Source of the DNA: an uncultured Lachnospiraceae bacterium
GTDB lineage: Bacteria > Bacillota > Clostridia > Lachnospirales > Lachnospiraceae
DNA: 64,000 nt
Direction: 5' to 3'
Assembly (NCBI GenBank): GCA_902493385.1
Contig: CABUPO010000001.1
Location: 1 to 64,000, forward strand
A model generated the notes under the pieces. That model ran no database searches, was not told the origin of the DNA, and worked only from the letters and a program-made list of their open reading frames with translations. Positions 15,149 through 24,489 of the stretch are shown piece by piece (position 1 is the first letter of the stretch; every line of letters begins with the position of its first letter). A program made the translations under genes and the position numbers.

Positions 15149-15658
15149 TCAATCTCTTCCGCAGCAGAACTTATATTTTTTGCCGCTTCCGCATGGACAC
15201 GGATCATTACGTCCGATCTTCTTTTCCTTTACAATAGTTCCTGATGCTTTCTGCTCCTTATAAAGCTCCTTACGTCTCTCCTCAGTAAGAAGCGCATCCC
15301 ACTGCGGCAGGTTATATAACCAGTCAGCTTTACAGTCCACCATATTATAATAAAGCTTTTCAGCATCAAATCCAAGATTAACCTCTGTATCTTCAGTCAT
15401 ATCATCTATCGGGTTAGGCTCTTTAAGGCTGTCGTTGATTCCATCAAGAAAACCTACCATATACATAACTGCAAGGTCATACTTCTTTGCAAGCTCTGAA
15501 ACCGTTCCCTTAACAACATTATCAGGGTCGGAAAGAAGCTGTTCATATATTCCTTTCTCAAGCACAAAATATTCAGCCCAGAATCTTTCTCCTTTTTTCC
15601 CCTGCATCTCCTGGCCGTATGCAAGCTCTCTCCACTTCTTTAACAAACTTTCGCTCAT
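15149..15658 (-). CDS. SEC-C motif protein
   Basis: 169 residues with AAGGAG 7 bases ahead of the start. The C-terminus IGRNDPCPCGSGKKYKFCC is a classic SEC-C zinc motif, as found at the end of SecA where it binds SecB or ribosome. The N-terminal 140 residues are helical and contain WRELAYGQEM and DLAVMYMVGFLDGIND; they match a family of stand-alone Firmicute SEC-C proteins of unknown function. It appears monocistronic. Confidence 0.8.
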   Translation of the reverse strand: MSESLLKKWRELAYGQEMQGKKGERFWAEYFVLEKGIYEQLLSDPDNVVKGTVSELAKKYDLAVMYMVGFLDGINDSLKEPNPIDDMTEDTEVNLGFDAEKLYYNMVDCKADWLYNLPQWDALLTEERRKELYKEQKASGTIVKEKKIGRNDPCPCGSGKKYKFCCGRD

Positions 15659-15803
15659 TGTCTTACTCCTTATATAATATTAATCATAAGTTTTTACCAA
15701 AGATAGAATAACACCTTTTTATGAATCGGGCAAGTTATATTGTATAATTTTGTTCATTATGATATGATTAATCCGATATGCAGACGGACAAGGAGATAAT
15801 TTC

Positions 15804-16496
15804 ATGCTGCAACGGGTTAATACATTAATTATATTTACAGCTGTAGAATCTATATTATATATAGCTTTTTTATTATTGGATTTACTTAATGCGGACACTT
15901 CAATTTTAAAATATTTATCTATATGTATATGTTTATTTTATGCTGTACTATTGAAGATATATAATAAAAGTATGCCTCCGGTTCTCTTAGCCGCTATGTC
16001 GTTTACACTGCTTGCAGATACATTTCTTCTGCTCATTGGAAAATACTATCTTTCAGGAATAATTTTTTTCTGCATTGTTCAGGCTATATATGCAATATAC
16101 CTGATATCCTTATCAGATATGCTTTCAATATTTCCAAGGCTTGCGGTTTTTTTAGCAGTTGTTCTTTCCCTTGACCAAAATAATATGGCAGACTCAATAT
16201 CCATAGCTTCTGCATTGTGTTACACACAGCTTGCATTTAATGCAGTCCATGCCTTTACAATAAAAAACAAAAAATCTGACGGCTGGTTACTGGCAATCGG
16301 GCTCCTTTTATTCTTTCTGTGTGATACATGTGTAGGACTTACTAATATCGCACTTTTTTATACTAAAATACCTGCTTTTACCGCATCGATACAACGAGCG
16401 GTTTCATTTGGAATGTGGCTGTTTTACCTTCCCGCCCAGGTATTAATCGTATGCTCATTTTATAACAAATATAAGGAAAATAATAATGAAAAATAA
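15804..16496 (+). CDS. YhhN/TMEM86-like membrane protein (lysoplasmalogenase family)
   Basis: 230 residues with about eight membrane helices and almost no soluble part; AAGGAG lies 8 bases before the start. Two helices carry the acidic residues expected for the YhhN family: LLADTFLLLIG (about 70-80) and FFLCDTCVGLTNI (about 170-182). Family members hydrolyse the vinyl-ether bond of lysoplasmalogens, and many Clostridia make plasmalogens. It overlaps the next gene by 11 bases, so the two membrane proteins are probably made together. Assignment is by motif and topology only. Confidence 0.65.
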   Translation: MLQRVNTLIIFTAVESILYIAFLLLDLLNADTSILKYLSICICLFYAVLLKIYNKSMPPVLLAAMSFTLLADTFLLLIGKYYLSGIIFFCIVQAIYAIYLISLSDMLSIFPRLAVFLAVVLSLDQNNMADSISIASALCYTQLAFNAVHAFTIKNKKSDGWLLAIGLLLFFLCDTCVGLTNIALFYTKIPAFTASIQRAVSFGMWLFYLPAQVLIVCSFYNKYKENNNEK

Positions 16497-17181
16497 GCTG
16501 ATTTTTGTATTAACAACTCTTGTCATAATACTATTTATTATATCATTTTCAATATCAATACCTATAGTTATACGCCCATTCTATTATGTGCAGATAGATA
16601 ATCTTAAGTTTGTGCATGATACCGGTTTTTCAAAAGAACAGATTAAGGAAGCGTATGACGAAATGTTAGATTACTGCCTGTATTTAACTGATGATTTTAG
16701 TACCGGAGACCTTTCATGGTCCGAATCCGGCAAGGCCCATTTCGCCGACGTAAGACAGCTGTTTCTTCTTGATTTGCATATACTGGCGGCAACATCAGTA
16801 TTTCTTATAATATATGCCATTTTAATTGCGAAAAGAAAATATACTCCTTACCGTCTTTTTGGCTATACTTCTTCGTTCTACAGCAGTATTATATTAGCCG
16901 TTCTTTTTTCTGTAACCGGAATACTGTGCGCTGCAGATTTTAACAGGGCGTTTACAGTATTTCACCATATATTTTTTCCCGGAAAGGATAACTGGCTATT
17001 CAATTATAAAACAGATGAAATTATACTTATACTTCCTACGGAATTTTTTATGCGCTGCGCGCTATGTATACTGACGTCCATCGTGTTATTATGCGCATCA
17101 TGCATCATCTTTGGCATACTCAGAAAAAAATTTCCTTATTGGAAGCGAGGCGCCGCCAATAAGGAAAATACTATGACGTAA
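16486..17181 (+). CDS. TIGR01906/DUF1461 family membrane protein (Lit-like)
   Basis: 231 residues with four to five membrane helices and an extracytoplasmic loop after the first. Typical family blocks are DLHILAATSVFLI (His near residue 105) and FTVFHHIFFPGKDNW followed by ILPTEFF (about 150-190). The lipoprotein intramolecular transacylase Lit of low-GC Gram-positives belongs to this family and uses two extracytoplasmic histidines; both candidate histidines are present here. The gene overlaps the YhhN-like gene and ends 8 bases before the convergent GH39 stop. Its last 15 codons contain the GH39 terminator, which dictates the peptide FPYWKRGAANKE. Confidence 0.65.
   Translation: MKNKLIFVLTTLVIILFIISFSISIPIVIRPFYYVQIDNLKFVHDTGFSKEQIKEAYDEMLDYCLYLTDDFSTGDLSWSESGKAHFADVRQLFLLDLHILAATSVFLIIYAILIAKRKYTPYRLFGYTSSFYSSIILAVLFSVTGILCAADFNRAFTVFHHIFFPGKDNWLFNYKTDEIILILPTEFFMRCALCILTSIVLLCASCIIFGILRKKFPYWKRGAANKENTMT
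17124..17167 (-). terminator. GH39 terminator embedded in the end of the convergent gene
   Basis: On the minus strand TTTCCTTATTGG pairs perfectly with CCAATAAGGAAA (12 bp) and is followed by seven T residues (17130-17124). The structure lies wholly within the coding region of the Lit-like gene on the other strand. Confidence 0.85.
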
Positions 17182-17189
17182 TTAACATA

Positions 17190-18725
17190 CTAAGGAATCA
17201 TTACCGCTCTCTCATATGAGAATCCTCTATCGGACGTTATTTCTGATTTTTTACATTCAAAATATACAACTGCAAATTCATCAAGCTCTCTTTTTATACT
17301 CAGCTTTCCGTCCTTAACGTCAAGCCTGTCGGAAGAAATGAACGGTACTGCTGCCTGTCTCAGAGTCTCTTTCTGTAATTCTGTAAGAGAAGACGGCTCT
17401 CCCATATCATGCCATACTTTATACGGATTGCAGCATTTTTCGTCAACCGTGCTGTATATTATACTGTACTGCCCTTCGCCGCCTTCCTGTACGTCAATAT
17501 CACACGCAAAGTCAAGACTTCTTCCATTTCTCTTAAGCGCGCTGTTCCATATGACGCCCCGGTATTCATTTTCACCGCTTCGCACAATGACAGCTTCATC
17601 GCTTCTGTGAATACACTGATAATCCGAAAGCTTTTTATAGAATGCAAACGTCCAAAACGTCGGCTTTGGTATAACTCCGTTAGCAACCATTCCAAACCCA
17701 CCGTGAAACGGCGTAAAAGGTACTCCCTGTTCTTCAAATATATCTCCGAACGTCCAATAAGAGTATGATTCATTATCATCACCCAGCCATGAAAGCTGTC
17801 CCGCCATATAAGCTGCGTTCTGGTTAGTATCGTGTATAGGATTATTTGGCACATACGAAGTATTGAACTCTGTTATATGTATCTTTCTTCCCTTATACTC
17901 GCTGAAGCTGTCAACAATCTGCCTTGTAACATGAAGGTTATTCTTTCCATACTCAGCATCCGTAAGCTCCTGATATGAATAATGTCCTGCATGCTCCGGC
18001 ATCTCCGTTGTATAATGATGCCTTGTAATAAAATCAACAGGAATGCTGTTATCCCTGCAGAATTCCATGAACCTTCTAATCCATTCTTCATCATTCACAC
18101 CACATATAGCAGGACCGCCGACTCTGAATCTTTCGTCAACCTCTTTTATAGCATAAAATGTCTCTTTAAAGAGCTTAAAATACTCTGCCATATCGGCGTC
18201 TTTAAAAAATCCCGGCAGATTAGGCTCATTCCACACTTCAACCGGCCACGTAACTACTTCATCCGCACCATATCTGTCCATAAGATGCCTAAGGGTATTC
18301 TTAACTAACTCACACCATCCTTCATATGACTTAGGCGGTGTAACATTGCCCTTCCAGTAGAATACAGTCTGTTCTCCACTTGCCAGCTTATCAGGCATAA
18401 ATCCCAGCTCAATAAACGGCTTAATGCCCAGTGACGTATAGGAATCCATAACAAGATCAAGATAAGTAAAGTTATATTCACGGCAGATATCGCCATTCTC
18501 ATCTTCATATTCATGGTATATTGCCATATCATCAGTAAATAACCCATGCCCTCTTATGTGCTTAAAGCCTATAATATCCTGAACATATTTAAGCTGTTCA
18601 TAATATTCTTTCTGAAGCGCAAGACCCATACGCCCTGTCCCCACGCAATAGTCCACGCGGTTATTAAACGGAACTGTCTTATTATAAGAAGCTTTATAGC
18701 TGACACTTATTTTTTCTTCGCTCAT
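17190..18725 (-). CDS. GH39 beta-xylosidase
   Basis: 511 residues, the normal size for GH39 xylosidases. It removes xylose from the non-reducing ends of xylo-oligosaccharides by a retaining mechanism. The acid/base is Glu167 in VEVWNEPNLPGF and the nucleophile Glu286 in IHITEFNTSY; the N-terminal CVGTGRMGLALQKEY and RGHGLF blocks also fit. There is no signal peptide, so it should act on imported oligosaccharides in the cytoplasm. GGAGG lies 8 bases before the ATG. The gene stands alone with its own terminator. It complements the secreted xylan-binding and esterase proteins at the left end. Confidence 0.92.
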   Translation of the reverse strand: MSEEKISVSYKASYNKTVPFNNRVDYCVGTGRMGLALQKEYYEQLKYVQDIIGFKHIRGHGLFTDDMAIYHEYEDENGDICREYNFTYLDLVMDSYTSLGIKPFIELGFMPDKLASGEQTVFYWKGNVTPPKSYEGWCELVKNTLRHLMDRYGADEVVTWPVEVWNEPNLPGFFKDADMAEYFKLFKETFYAIKEVDERFRVGGPAICGVNDEEWIRRFMEFCRDNSIPVDFITRHHYTTEMPEHAGHYSYQELTDAEYGKNNLHVTRQIVDSFSEYKGRKIHITEFNTSYVPNNPIHDTNQNAAYMAGQLSWLGDDNESYSYWTFGDIFEEQGVPFTPFHGGFGMVANGVIPKPTFWTFAFYKKLSDYQCIHRSDEAVIVRSGENEYRGVIWNSALKRNGRSLDFACDIDVQEGGEGQYSIIYSTVDEKCCNPYKVWHDMGEPSSLTELQKETLRQAAVPFISSDRLDVKDGKLSIKRELDEFAVVYFECKKSEITSDRGFSYERAVMIP

Positions 18726-18793
18726 GTATTATACCTCCAAGTAATTCATAAAGGTATTCTAACATAAGCTGATATACAAAATCTACCTTATTT

Positions 18794-19807
18794 TCATTCT
18801 GATTTAGACTTTACAGCCGCACTTACCATGCCATGCACTGCCACAAACAGCACTCCTGCAACAGGCCAGACAATCCATGTGCTTTCCCAGTTATTGCTGT
18901 AAAAGCTAACTCCAAGATATATGGCTGTAATAAAACACCAGTATACGCCCGGAAAAAATGAAATCTTTTTAGCAGTCTGCTTTTTTTTCCTTGTATATTC
19001 TCCGGTCTGAAGAAGCTTATCATAACTGTCCTTAACCATGCATGCTGAAACAAAAAAGAACGTTCCTATACTTACAAATATCAAAAGAATATTCACACAA
19101 GTAACATATACATATTCATAGGCGCTGTCGCCCGTCTCAAACGCAGCGGCAATCATCATCGGTATAACACCGAAAATACATAGCACTACTCCTGTAGTAA
19201 TCTTTACTGTGAAGTTATGTGCATTATCATCCTTTTTACATTTAACCATTTCAGCTACGCCGCTATCGAGCTTTATCTCCTCTTTACCAAGATACTCAAA
19301 TTCTGACAATTTTGAGCCGTTAATAATACATACAGCTACGCCAGCTGCAACAATTGCAAGAAGTATGGCTACGCCTATTCCTCCTGCCATCTCTTCTGTG
19401 ATTTTATTACAATACTCCGCATATCCGCTAAGCTGTATAAGACATACCGGAGAAAGAATCATAAAAGAAATTGCAGCCGCCATCTTTTTAGAAATATTAA
19501 ACACCGTATTAATATACACTTCTGCTTCATTTTTTGAGATATGCTTTGCATTATCATACACGCATTCAGCCTCTTCATGCATATTATTACTTATATCAGT
19601 GAAAGCTTCTGCTTCATCTTTCAGCAGATAATCTGTACTCACTCCAAACAAACCGCTTAATTTGATTATCTTATCAATATCCGGCATTGCGCCGCCCGAC
19701 TCCCATTTGGATACTGACTGCCGCGATATGTCAAGCTTCTGCGCAAGCTCCTCCTGCGACCATCCTTGTTTTTTTCTAAGCTCTGTTATTTTTTCTGCCA
19801 ATAACAT
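18794..19807 (-). CDS. XRE regulator with C-terminal membrane domain
   Basis: 337 residues. Residues 1-65 are a textbook helix-turn-helix (ITELRKKQGWSQEELAQKL, SRQSVSKWESG, FGVSTDYLL). The remainder has about six membrane helices (for example FMILSPVCLIQLSGY, GVAILLAIVAAGVAVCII, LLIFVSIGTFFFVSACMV). Such membrane-tethered XRE proteins are common in Clostridia and often repress neighbouring transporters; here the BceAB genes lie just upstream in the same orientation. ATG 19807 has GGAGG at 8 bases. Its own promoter region carries several short repeats that could be self-operators. Confidence 0.85.
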   Translation of the reverse strand: MLLAEKITELRKKQGWSQEELAQKLDISRQSVSKWESGGAMPDIDKIIKLSGLFGVSTDYLLKDEAEAFTDISNNMHEEAECVYDNAKHISKNEAEVYINTVFNISKKMAAAISFMILSPVCLIQLSGYAEYCNKITEEMAGGIGVAILLAIVAAGVAVCIINGSKLSEFEYLGKEEIKLDSGVAEMVKCKKDDNAHNFTVKITTGVVLCIFGVIPMMIAAAFETGDSAYEYVYVTCVNILLIFVSIGTFFFVSACMVKDSYDKLLQTGEYTRKKKQTAKKISFFPGVYWCFITAIYLGVSFYSNNWESTWIVWPVAGVLFVAVHGMVSAAVKSKSE

Positions 19808-19832
19808 ACATTGCCCCTCCTTTTAAATCATT

Positions 19833-19910
19833 CTGTCATTGAAGAAATTATAACTGTCAAAGCTTTAAAAATCAATCAAGCCGGACAGCCAATCTGTCAA
19901 CCAGTGGTTG
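19833..19910 (-). promoter_or_regulatory. Promoter and repeated operator-like motifs of the XRE membrane regulator
   Basis: The minus strand has TTGATT (19875-19870), 17 bases and TATAAT (19852-19847). Three TGACAG copies (plus-strand CTGTCA at 19833-19838, 19854-19859 and 19894-19899) surround it. GACAG-CCAAT-CTGTC (19884-19898) forms an inverted repeat and CAACCAGTGGTTG (19898-19910) is a perfect 13-base palindrome. Autoregulation is inferred. Confidence 0.5.
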
Positions 19911-19928
19911 CAAAGCGCCAAAAACGCG

Positions 19929-21974
19929 CTATTTTTTGCATCCGTTTACAATTTTGTAGTACGAATTAGACGTTATCCTATATACCACCACATAGAACAG
20001 CGTAAATATTAAAAACGAGCATATTGTAACAAGCATAATAAGTAATTTATTGTGCAGGTTAAACATCATAAGCAGCTTCCATACAAGCGGAAACGCAAAT
20101 GCCAGATGAAGTCCTGCAAGAAGCAGCGGCAAGAAAAATACGATAAGTATCTGCGAATTAATAGTTTTGCGTATATCCTTTTTTGTCATTCCGACCTTTT
20201 TCATAATATCAAATCTTGACTGATCCTCATATCCTTCAGATATCTGCTTATAATATATAATCAGCACTGCCGCAAACACAAATACTATGCTTAACATTAT
20301 TCCGATAAAGAACAAGCCCCCGAAGGTCTGGTAAAAACTATCTTTATTATCCGCAACGCAGTCGCACTGAAATGTAATCCTTTCATCACCCATTCCTATG
20401 GAGATATCTCTTAACCTGTCATTGATTTTAGAGCATACGTCCGACTGGGCTTTATCTCCTTTATTAATATTAAAGCCATATATCCAGCTTATATTAAGCA
20501 TTGCAGAACCATTAATGTTGTCAGGCGTCTGAAGCGGTTTAACATATTCTTCAAAATTATTTACAATCACATACACTGTTGGCGTTACAGCCGACGTTGT
20601 CGTTCCGTTTACACTAAAGCCATCAAGAACCTCTTTAATATTCAGGACGTCTGCATCTGCCACTTTAATTGTATCTTCAGAATAATCCGTACGATAACAG
20701 GAAAGCAGCGCTTCATTATCATCAAGTGTTTTGTCAGAACCAGTCATATTGTTGTAATCTTCAATAGGAATAATATATATTCCGGTAACATTATCATAAG
20801 TACCAATATTAAAGCTGTCCAGAGCCACAGAGTCCGCATCCAGATAACCATTATCCAACAAACCATATATGGATGCCGCACGGTACTCCAGTACATTATT
20901 TTGCTCTATATCACGATTGTCGGTGATTTTCCTGAAAACACTCTTTAAACGATTAATATTATCTTCATTAAAATTACCTGTGCTGTCAGTCTTAGCCTCT
21001 ATATATATGTCTCTTGGGTATCTTTCCTTTATACTGTCGTCTGCTCCTATATAAAGACTCGCCGTTGATGAAAGCATAACGAGCACCATTGTACTGAGAA
21101 TACATATCGAAGCAAGGCCGGCGCCGTTACGCTTCATACGGAAAGCCATTGAAGAAACCGAAATAAAATGCTTCTTATTATAATAATACTTTTTGTTCTT
21201 TTGTAAAATACGGCACAATGCAACCGAACCGGATATCAGAAGAATATAAGAAGCCACTATTACCATTATAACCGCAATAAAAAACCATAAAAGCGCAGAC
21301 ATAGGACTTTTAATAGACACTGCAATATAATATGCCGCTCCAAGCACTGCAATTCCAACCACAAATCCCAGGATATTGCTTTTGGGCGGCTTTTCTCCTA
21401 TATTCTCACTCTTTAAAAGCTTAAGAGGGTCAGAACAATGAACCTGCCATAACGAAAATAAAAACAGCATAAAAAATATAATTATGAATACCAAAAGCGT
21501 GTTATTTACTGCGTCCAGCGGGATATGAAATGAATAATCTATATCCGCATGAATAATGTTAAACAGCAAAAGCTCTGCAAATTTTGATAATACAATTCCA
21601 AGAATCAGTCCTGATGCAATACTTATCACAGCAATTATAAATGATTCACATAAAATAACTTTTCCTATCTTTTTCTTATTCATCCCAAGTATATTATACA
21701 GCCCAAATTCCCTGTTTCTTCGTCTTACAAGAAATGAATTGGTGTAAAAGAGAAATATAAGCGCAAATATTCCTATTACCCTCTTTGCAAATGAAAGTAT
21801 ATAACCGGCATTGCCTCCTCCTGACATATGAAGAAGCAGCGGACTTACAGAAAGGGCATTTATAATATAAAACATAAATACCATGCATATACACGTAAAT
21901 ATATATGGAAAATAAAGCTGCCTGTTATTTTTTATTCCACTCCATGCAATTTTTGAAAAAAACCCGCTATTCAT
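19929..21974 (-). CDS. BceB-type ABC transporter permease
   Basis: 681 residues with ten predicted membrane helices and a large extracytoplasmic domain (about residues 310-540) between helices seven and eight, the defining layout of BceB/FtsX permeases that sense and relieve bacitracin and other peptide antibiotics. It begins MNSGFFSKIAWSGIKNNRQLY, a common BceB opening. The start overlaps the stop of the ATPase gene (AGATGA), with GGAGG 9 bases upstream. With the kinase and response regulator just upstream it forms a complete Bce module. Confidence 0.88.
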   Translation of the reverse strand: MNSGFFSKIAWSGIKNNRQLYFPYIFTCICMVFMFYIINALSVSPLLLHMSGGGNAGYILSFAKRVIGIFALIFLFYTNSFLVRRRNREFGLYNILGMNKKKIGKVILCESFIIAVISIASGLILGIVLSKFAELLLFNIIHADIDYSFHIPLDAVNNTLLVFIIIFFMLFLFSLWQVHCSDPLKLLKSENIGEKPPKSNILGFVVGIAVLGAAYYIAVSIKSPMSALLWFFIAVIMVIVASYILLISGSVALCRILQKNKKYYYNKKHFISVSSMAFRMKRNGAGLASICILSTMVLVMLSSTASLYIGADDSIKERYPRDIYIEAKTDSTGNFNEDNINRLKSVFRKITDNRDIEQNNVLEYRAASIYGLLDNGYLDADSVALDSFNIGTYDNVTGIYIIPIEDYNNMTGSDKTLDDNEALLSCYRTDYSEDTIKVADADVLNIKEVLDGFSVNGTTTSAVTPTVYVIVNNFEEYVKPLQTPDNINGSAMLNISWIYGFNINKGDKAQSDVCSKINDRLRDISIGMGDERITFQCDCVADNKDSFYQTFGGLFFIGIMLSIVFVFAAVLIIYYKQISEGYEDQSRFDIMKKVGMTKKDIRKTINSQILIVFFLPLLLAGLHLAFAFPLVWKLLMMFNLHNKLLIMLVTICSFLIFTLFYVVVYRITSNSYYKIVNGCKK

Positions 21975-22738
21975 CTGCTCTCACCTCCTGCTACAAGCAT
22001 TGTGAGAGTATCTGATATTTTTTGGTATAACTGCTCATTAGTACATTCGCCGCGATATATCTGATGAAATACTTCTCCGTCCTTAATAAACAATACGCGT
22101 CCCGCATTACTTGCCGCTTTTACAGAATGTGTTACCATAAGAATAGTCTGTCCGCCGGAGTTGATATCACTAAACAGCCCTAAGAGTTCATCTGCTGCCT
22201 TTGAGTCAAGCGCTCCTGTCGGCTCGTCTGCAAAAATTATCTTCGGCCCGGTAATCAGCGCTCTGGCAACGGCTGCTCTTTGTTTCTGTCCGCCGGAAAC
22301 CTCGTACGGATATTTCTTCAAAATATCAACAATTCCAAGCTTTCCCGCAATCGGCATAAGCCTTGCCCGCATTTCCCTGTAATCTTTTCCTGCCAAAACA
22401 AGCGGCAGATAAATATTATCTTCAAGTGAAAATGTATCAAGAAGATTAAAATCCTGAAATACAAAGCCAAGATTATCACGCCTGAAATCTGACATATCTT
22501 TTTCCTTTATTTCAGACATATCCTTGTTTTCAAGCATTATTTTTCCTGAAGTCGGTTTATCAAGAGCTGCCAGAATATTAAGAAGCGTCGTCTTTCCGGA
22601 CCCTGACTCACCCATTATCGCTACATATTCGCCCTTTTCCACGCTGAAATTTACATTTTTCAGCGCCAAAACTTTATTTCCTCCGAAACGGGCAGTGTAT
22701 ATCTTTTTTAATCCCTGTACCTGTAAAATCATTTCCAT
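21971..22738 (-). CDS. BceA-type ABC transporter ATPase
   Basis: 255 residues with Walker A GESGSGKTTLL (about 39-49), Q-loop FQDFNLLD, signature SGGQKQRAAVARAL and Walker B IIFADEPTGALD, then switch MVTHSV. It is the ATP-binding partner of the BceB permease, and the two stops and starts overlap. AGGAG lies 8 bases before the ATG. The 110-base gap to the kinase gene (22739-22848) holds CGTTAAAATGTGACAAAAACG on the minus strand with a second CGTTA 20 bases on, which is a possible site for the response regulator, but no clear promoter. Confidence 0.9.
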   Translation of the reverse strand: MEMILQVQGLKKIYTARFGGNKVLALKNVNFSVEKGEYVAIMGESGSGKTTLLNILAALDKPTSGKIMLENKDMSEIKEKDMSDFRRDNLGFVFQDFNLLDTFSLEDNIYLPLVLAGKDYREMRARLMPIAGKLGIVDILKKYPYEVSGGQKQRAAVARALITGPKIIFADEPTGALDSKAADELLGLFSDINSGGQTILMVTHSVKAASNAGRVLFIKDGEVFHQIYRGECTNEQLYQKISDTLTMLVAGGESR

Positions 22739-22848
22739 TGCTATATCTCCTTTATTTTATAATACCATAATTATAGCAATGCGGCGGTACCGGCCTCCAT
22801 AGCTTCTCCTTACAATATCTATATGAATCCTAACGTTTTTGTCACATT

Positions 22849-23808
22849 TTAACGCTTCTCTGCCTTACATTCTGTAAAGTCAAGACTTACAATCGTTCCC
22901 TTGTCAGGCTCAGATTCAGCTGATATACCTAATCCCATGTTATCTGAAATACGTTTGCAAAGATAAAGTCCCAGACCACTCGCTTTCTTATCATTTCGTC
23001 CGTTATAACCGGTATATCCCTTTTCAAATATCCTTGGAAGATCTTCTTTCGATATTCCAATACCGGTATCCTTTATGCACAAAATATACGGTTCTTCCAT
23101 AAATATGCTTATACATCCTGACGCAGTATATTTGAGAGCGTTGGAAATAATCTGCTCAATAACGAACAAAAGCCATTTTTCATCAGTAACAACGTCCTTT
23201 TCTACAGGTGTATAATCAAGCTTTATGCTATTTCCTATGAATTGACCGGCAAATTTTCTTACAGCCTGTCGTATGATGTCATCTAAAGAATATTCAGCAA
23301 AAACATAATCGCTTGAATCAGAATCAAGTCTTAGATAAGTCAGTACCATATTAACATACTGCTCAATACGAAAAAGGTCTTCTGACAGTTTTCTCGAAAG
23401 CGCCGTATCTTCATTCTGAAGCGTCAGCCTCATGGATGCAATCGGAGTTTTAATCTGGTGCGCCCACGTGGTATAGTAATCAACCATGTCAGAATAACGG
23501 GTATCATATTCATACTGTGTTTTCTTTTCCTGTTCCTGCATCAGTCGAATTATCTCCTGATAATCAGTATCAAAAGCATCGTCATATTCAGATAAAATAT
23601 CGAACATATTCTCAGGAAGCGCCAAAAGACTTTTCAGAAGCTTATGCTTTTTTCGTTTATGCAGATAATCCATAATACACACGGCTGCAATAAGCGCTGC
23701 ACAAAGCAGCGCAGGATAAATCACAGCCTTAACCGGCAGATGGTAAAGCATAAATGAAGTTAAAAATATTACTATGCATAATACAAATAATACTATATAT
23801 CTTTTCAT
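22849..23808 (-). CDS. BceS-type intramembrane-sensing histidine kinase
   Basis: 319 residues. Two N-terminal helices (about 4-20 and 28-47) are separated by only a few residues, so there is no sensor domain; such kinases sense flux through their BceAB transporter. The phosphorylation box is WAHQIKTPIASMRL (about residue 116), the N box QIISNALKY, and the G boxes DTGIGIS and GLGLYLCK. It lies 9 bases after its response regulator gene. Confidence 0.88.
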   Translation of the reverse strand: MKRYIVLFVLCIVIFLTSFMLYHLPVKAVIYPALLCAALIAAVCIMDYLHKRKKHKLLKSLLALPENMFDILSEYDDAFDTDYQEIIRLMQEQEKKTQYEYDTRYSDMVDYYTTWAHQIKTPIASMRLTLQNEDTALSRKLSEDLFRIEQYVNMVLTYLRLDSDSSDYVFAEYSLDDIIRQAVRKFAGQFIGNSIKLDYTPVEKDVVTDEKWLLFVIEQIISNALKYTASGCISIFMEEPYILCIKDTGIGISKEDLPRIFEKGYTGYNGRNDKKASGLGLYLCKRISDNMGLGISAESEPDKGTIVSLDFTECKAEKR

Positions 23809-23817
23809 GGTATTCCC

Positions 23818-24489
23818 TTATACAATAATATAGCCGACACCGAACTTTGTTTCAATATATCCCTTAAGTCCTGCTGCTTCAATCTTTTTACGCAGACGGT
23901 TTACATTAACGGTCAGCGTATTTTCATCAACATAATTATCCGTCTCCCACAGCGCTTCCATCAATTTCTGACGGCTCACAACCCTGCCTTTATTCTTCAT
24001 AAGCATATAAAGAATCCTATACTCATTTTTTGAGAGATTAATCTGCTCATCTTTATAGGTAAATACTGCTTCTCCTGTATTAAGTATAGCTCCTCTGTGC
24101 TCGTATATGGGAGTATCTTTTGCAAAGTCGTATGTGCGTCTTAATAACGCCTGAATCTTTGCCATAAGTATGCTTTGGTCAAACGGCTTTGCAATAAAAT
24201 CATCTGCTCCCATATTCATCGCCATTACAATGTTCATGTTGTCTGCAGCTGATGATATGAATATAATCGGAACTTTTGAAATTTTTCTGATTTCACTGCA
24301 CCAATGATAGCCGTCAAAAAAAGGAAGCGATATATCAATAAGAACAAGCTGCGGCGAATATTCTGCAAATTCAGACATTATATTTCTGAAATTACGCGTA
24401 CACGCCGCTTTCATATCCCATGCTTTTAAGCTCTCTATAACTGCTTCGGCTATTCCTCTATCATCTTCTATTATATATATCTTATACAT
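23818..24489 (-). CDS. BceR-type response regulator (OmpR family)
   Basis: 223 residues. Receiver domain: acidic pair EDD at residues 8-10, phospho-acceptor Asp in LVLIDISLPFFDG (about residue 52), Lys in FIAKPFDQS. A winged-helix effector follows (about 125-223, ending FGVGYIIV). The start codon lies inside the last codons of the upstream histidine kinase gene, so the two consecutive two-component systems are physically overlapped. Confidence 0.88.
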   Translation of the reverse strand: MYKIYIIEDDRGIAEAVIESLKAWDMKAACTRNFRNIMSEFAEYSPQLVLIDISLPFFDGYHWCSEIRKISKVPIIFISSAADNMNIVMAMNMGADDFIAKPFDQSILMAKIQALLRRTYDFAKDTPIYEHRGAILNTGEAVFTYKDEQINLSKNEYRILYMLMKNKGRVVSRQKLMEALWETDNYVDENTLTVNVNRLRKKIEAAGLKGYIETKFGVGYIIV

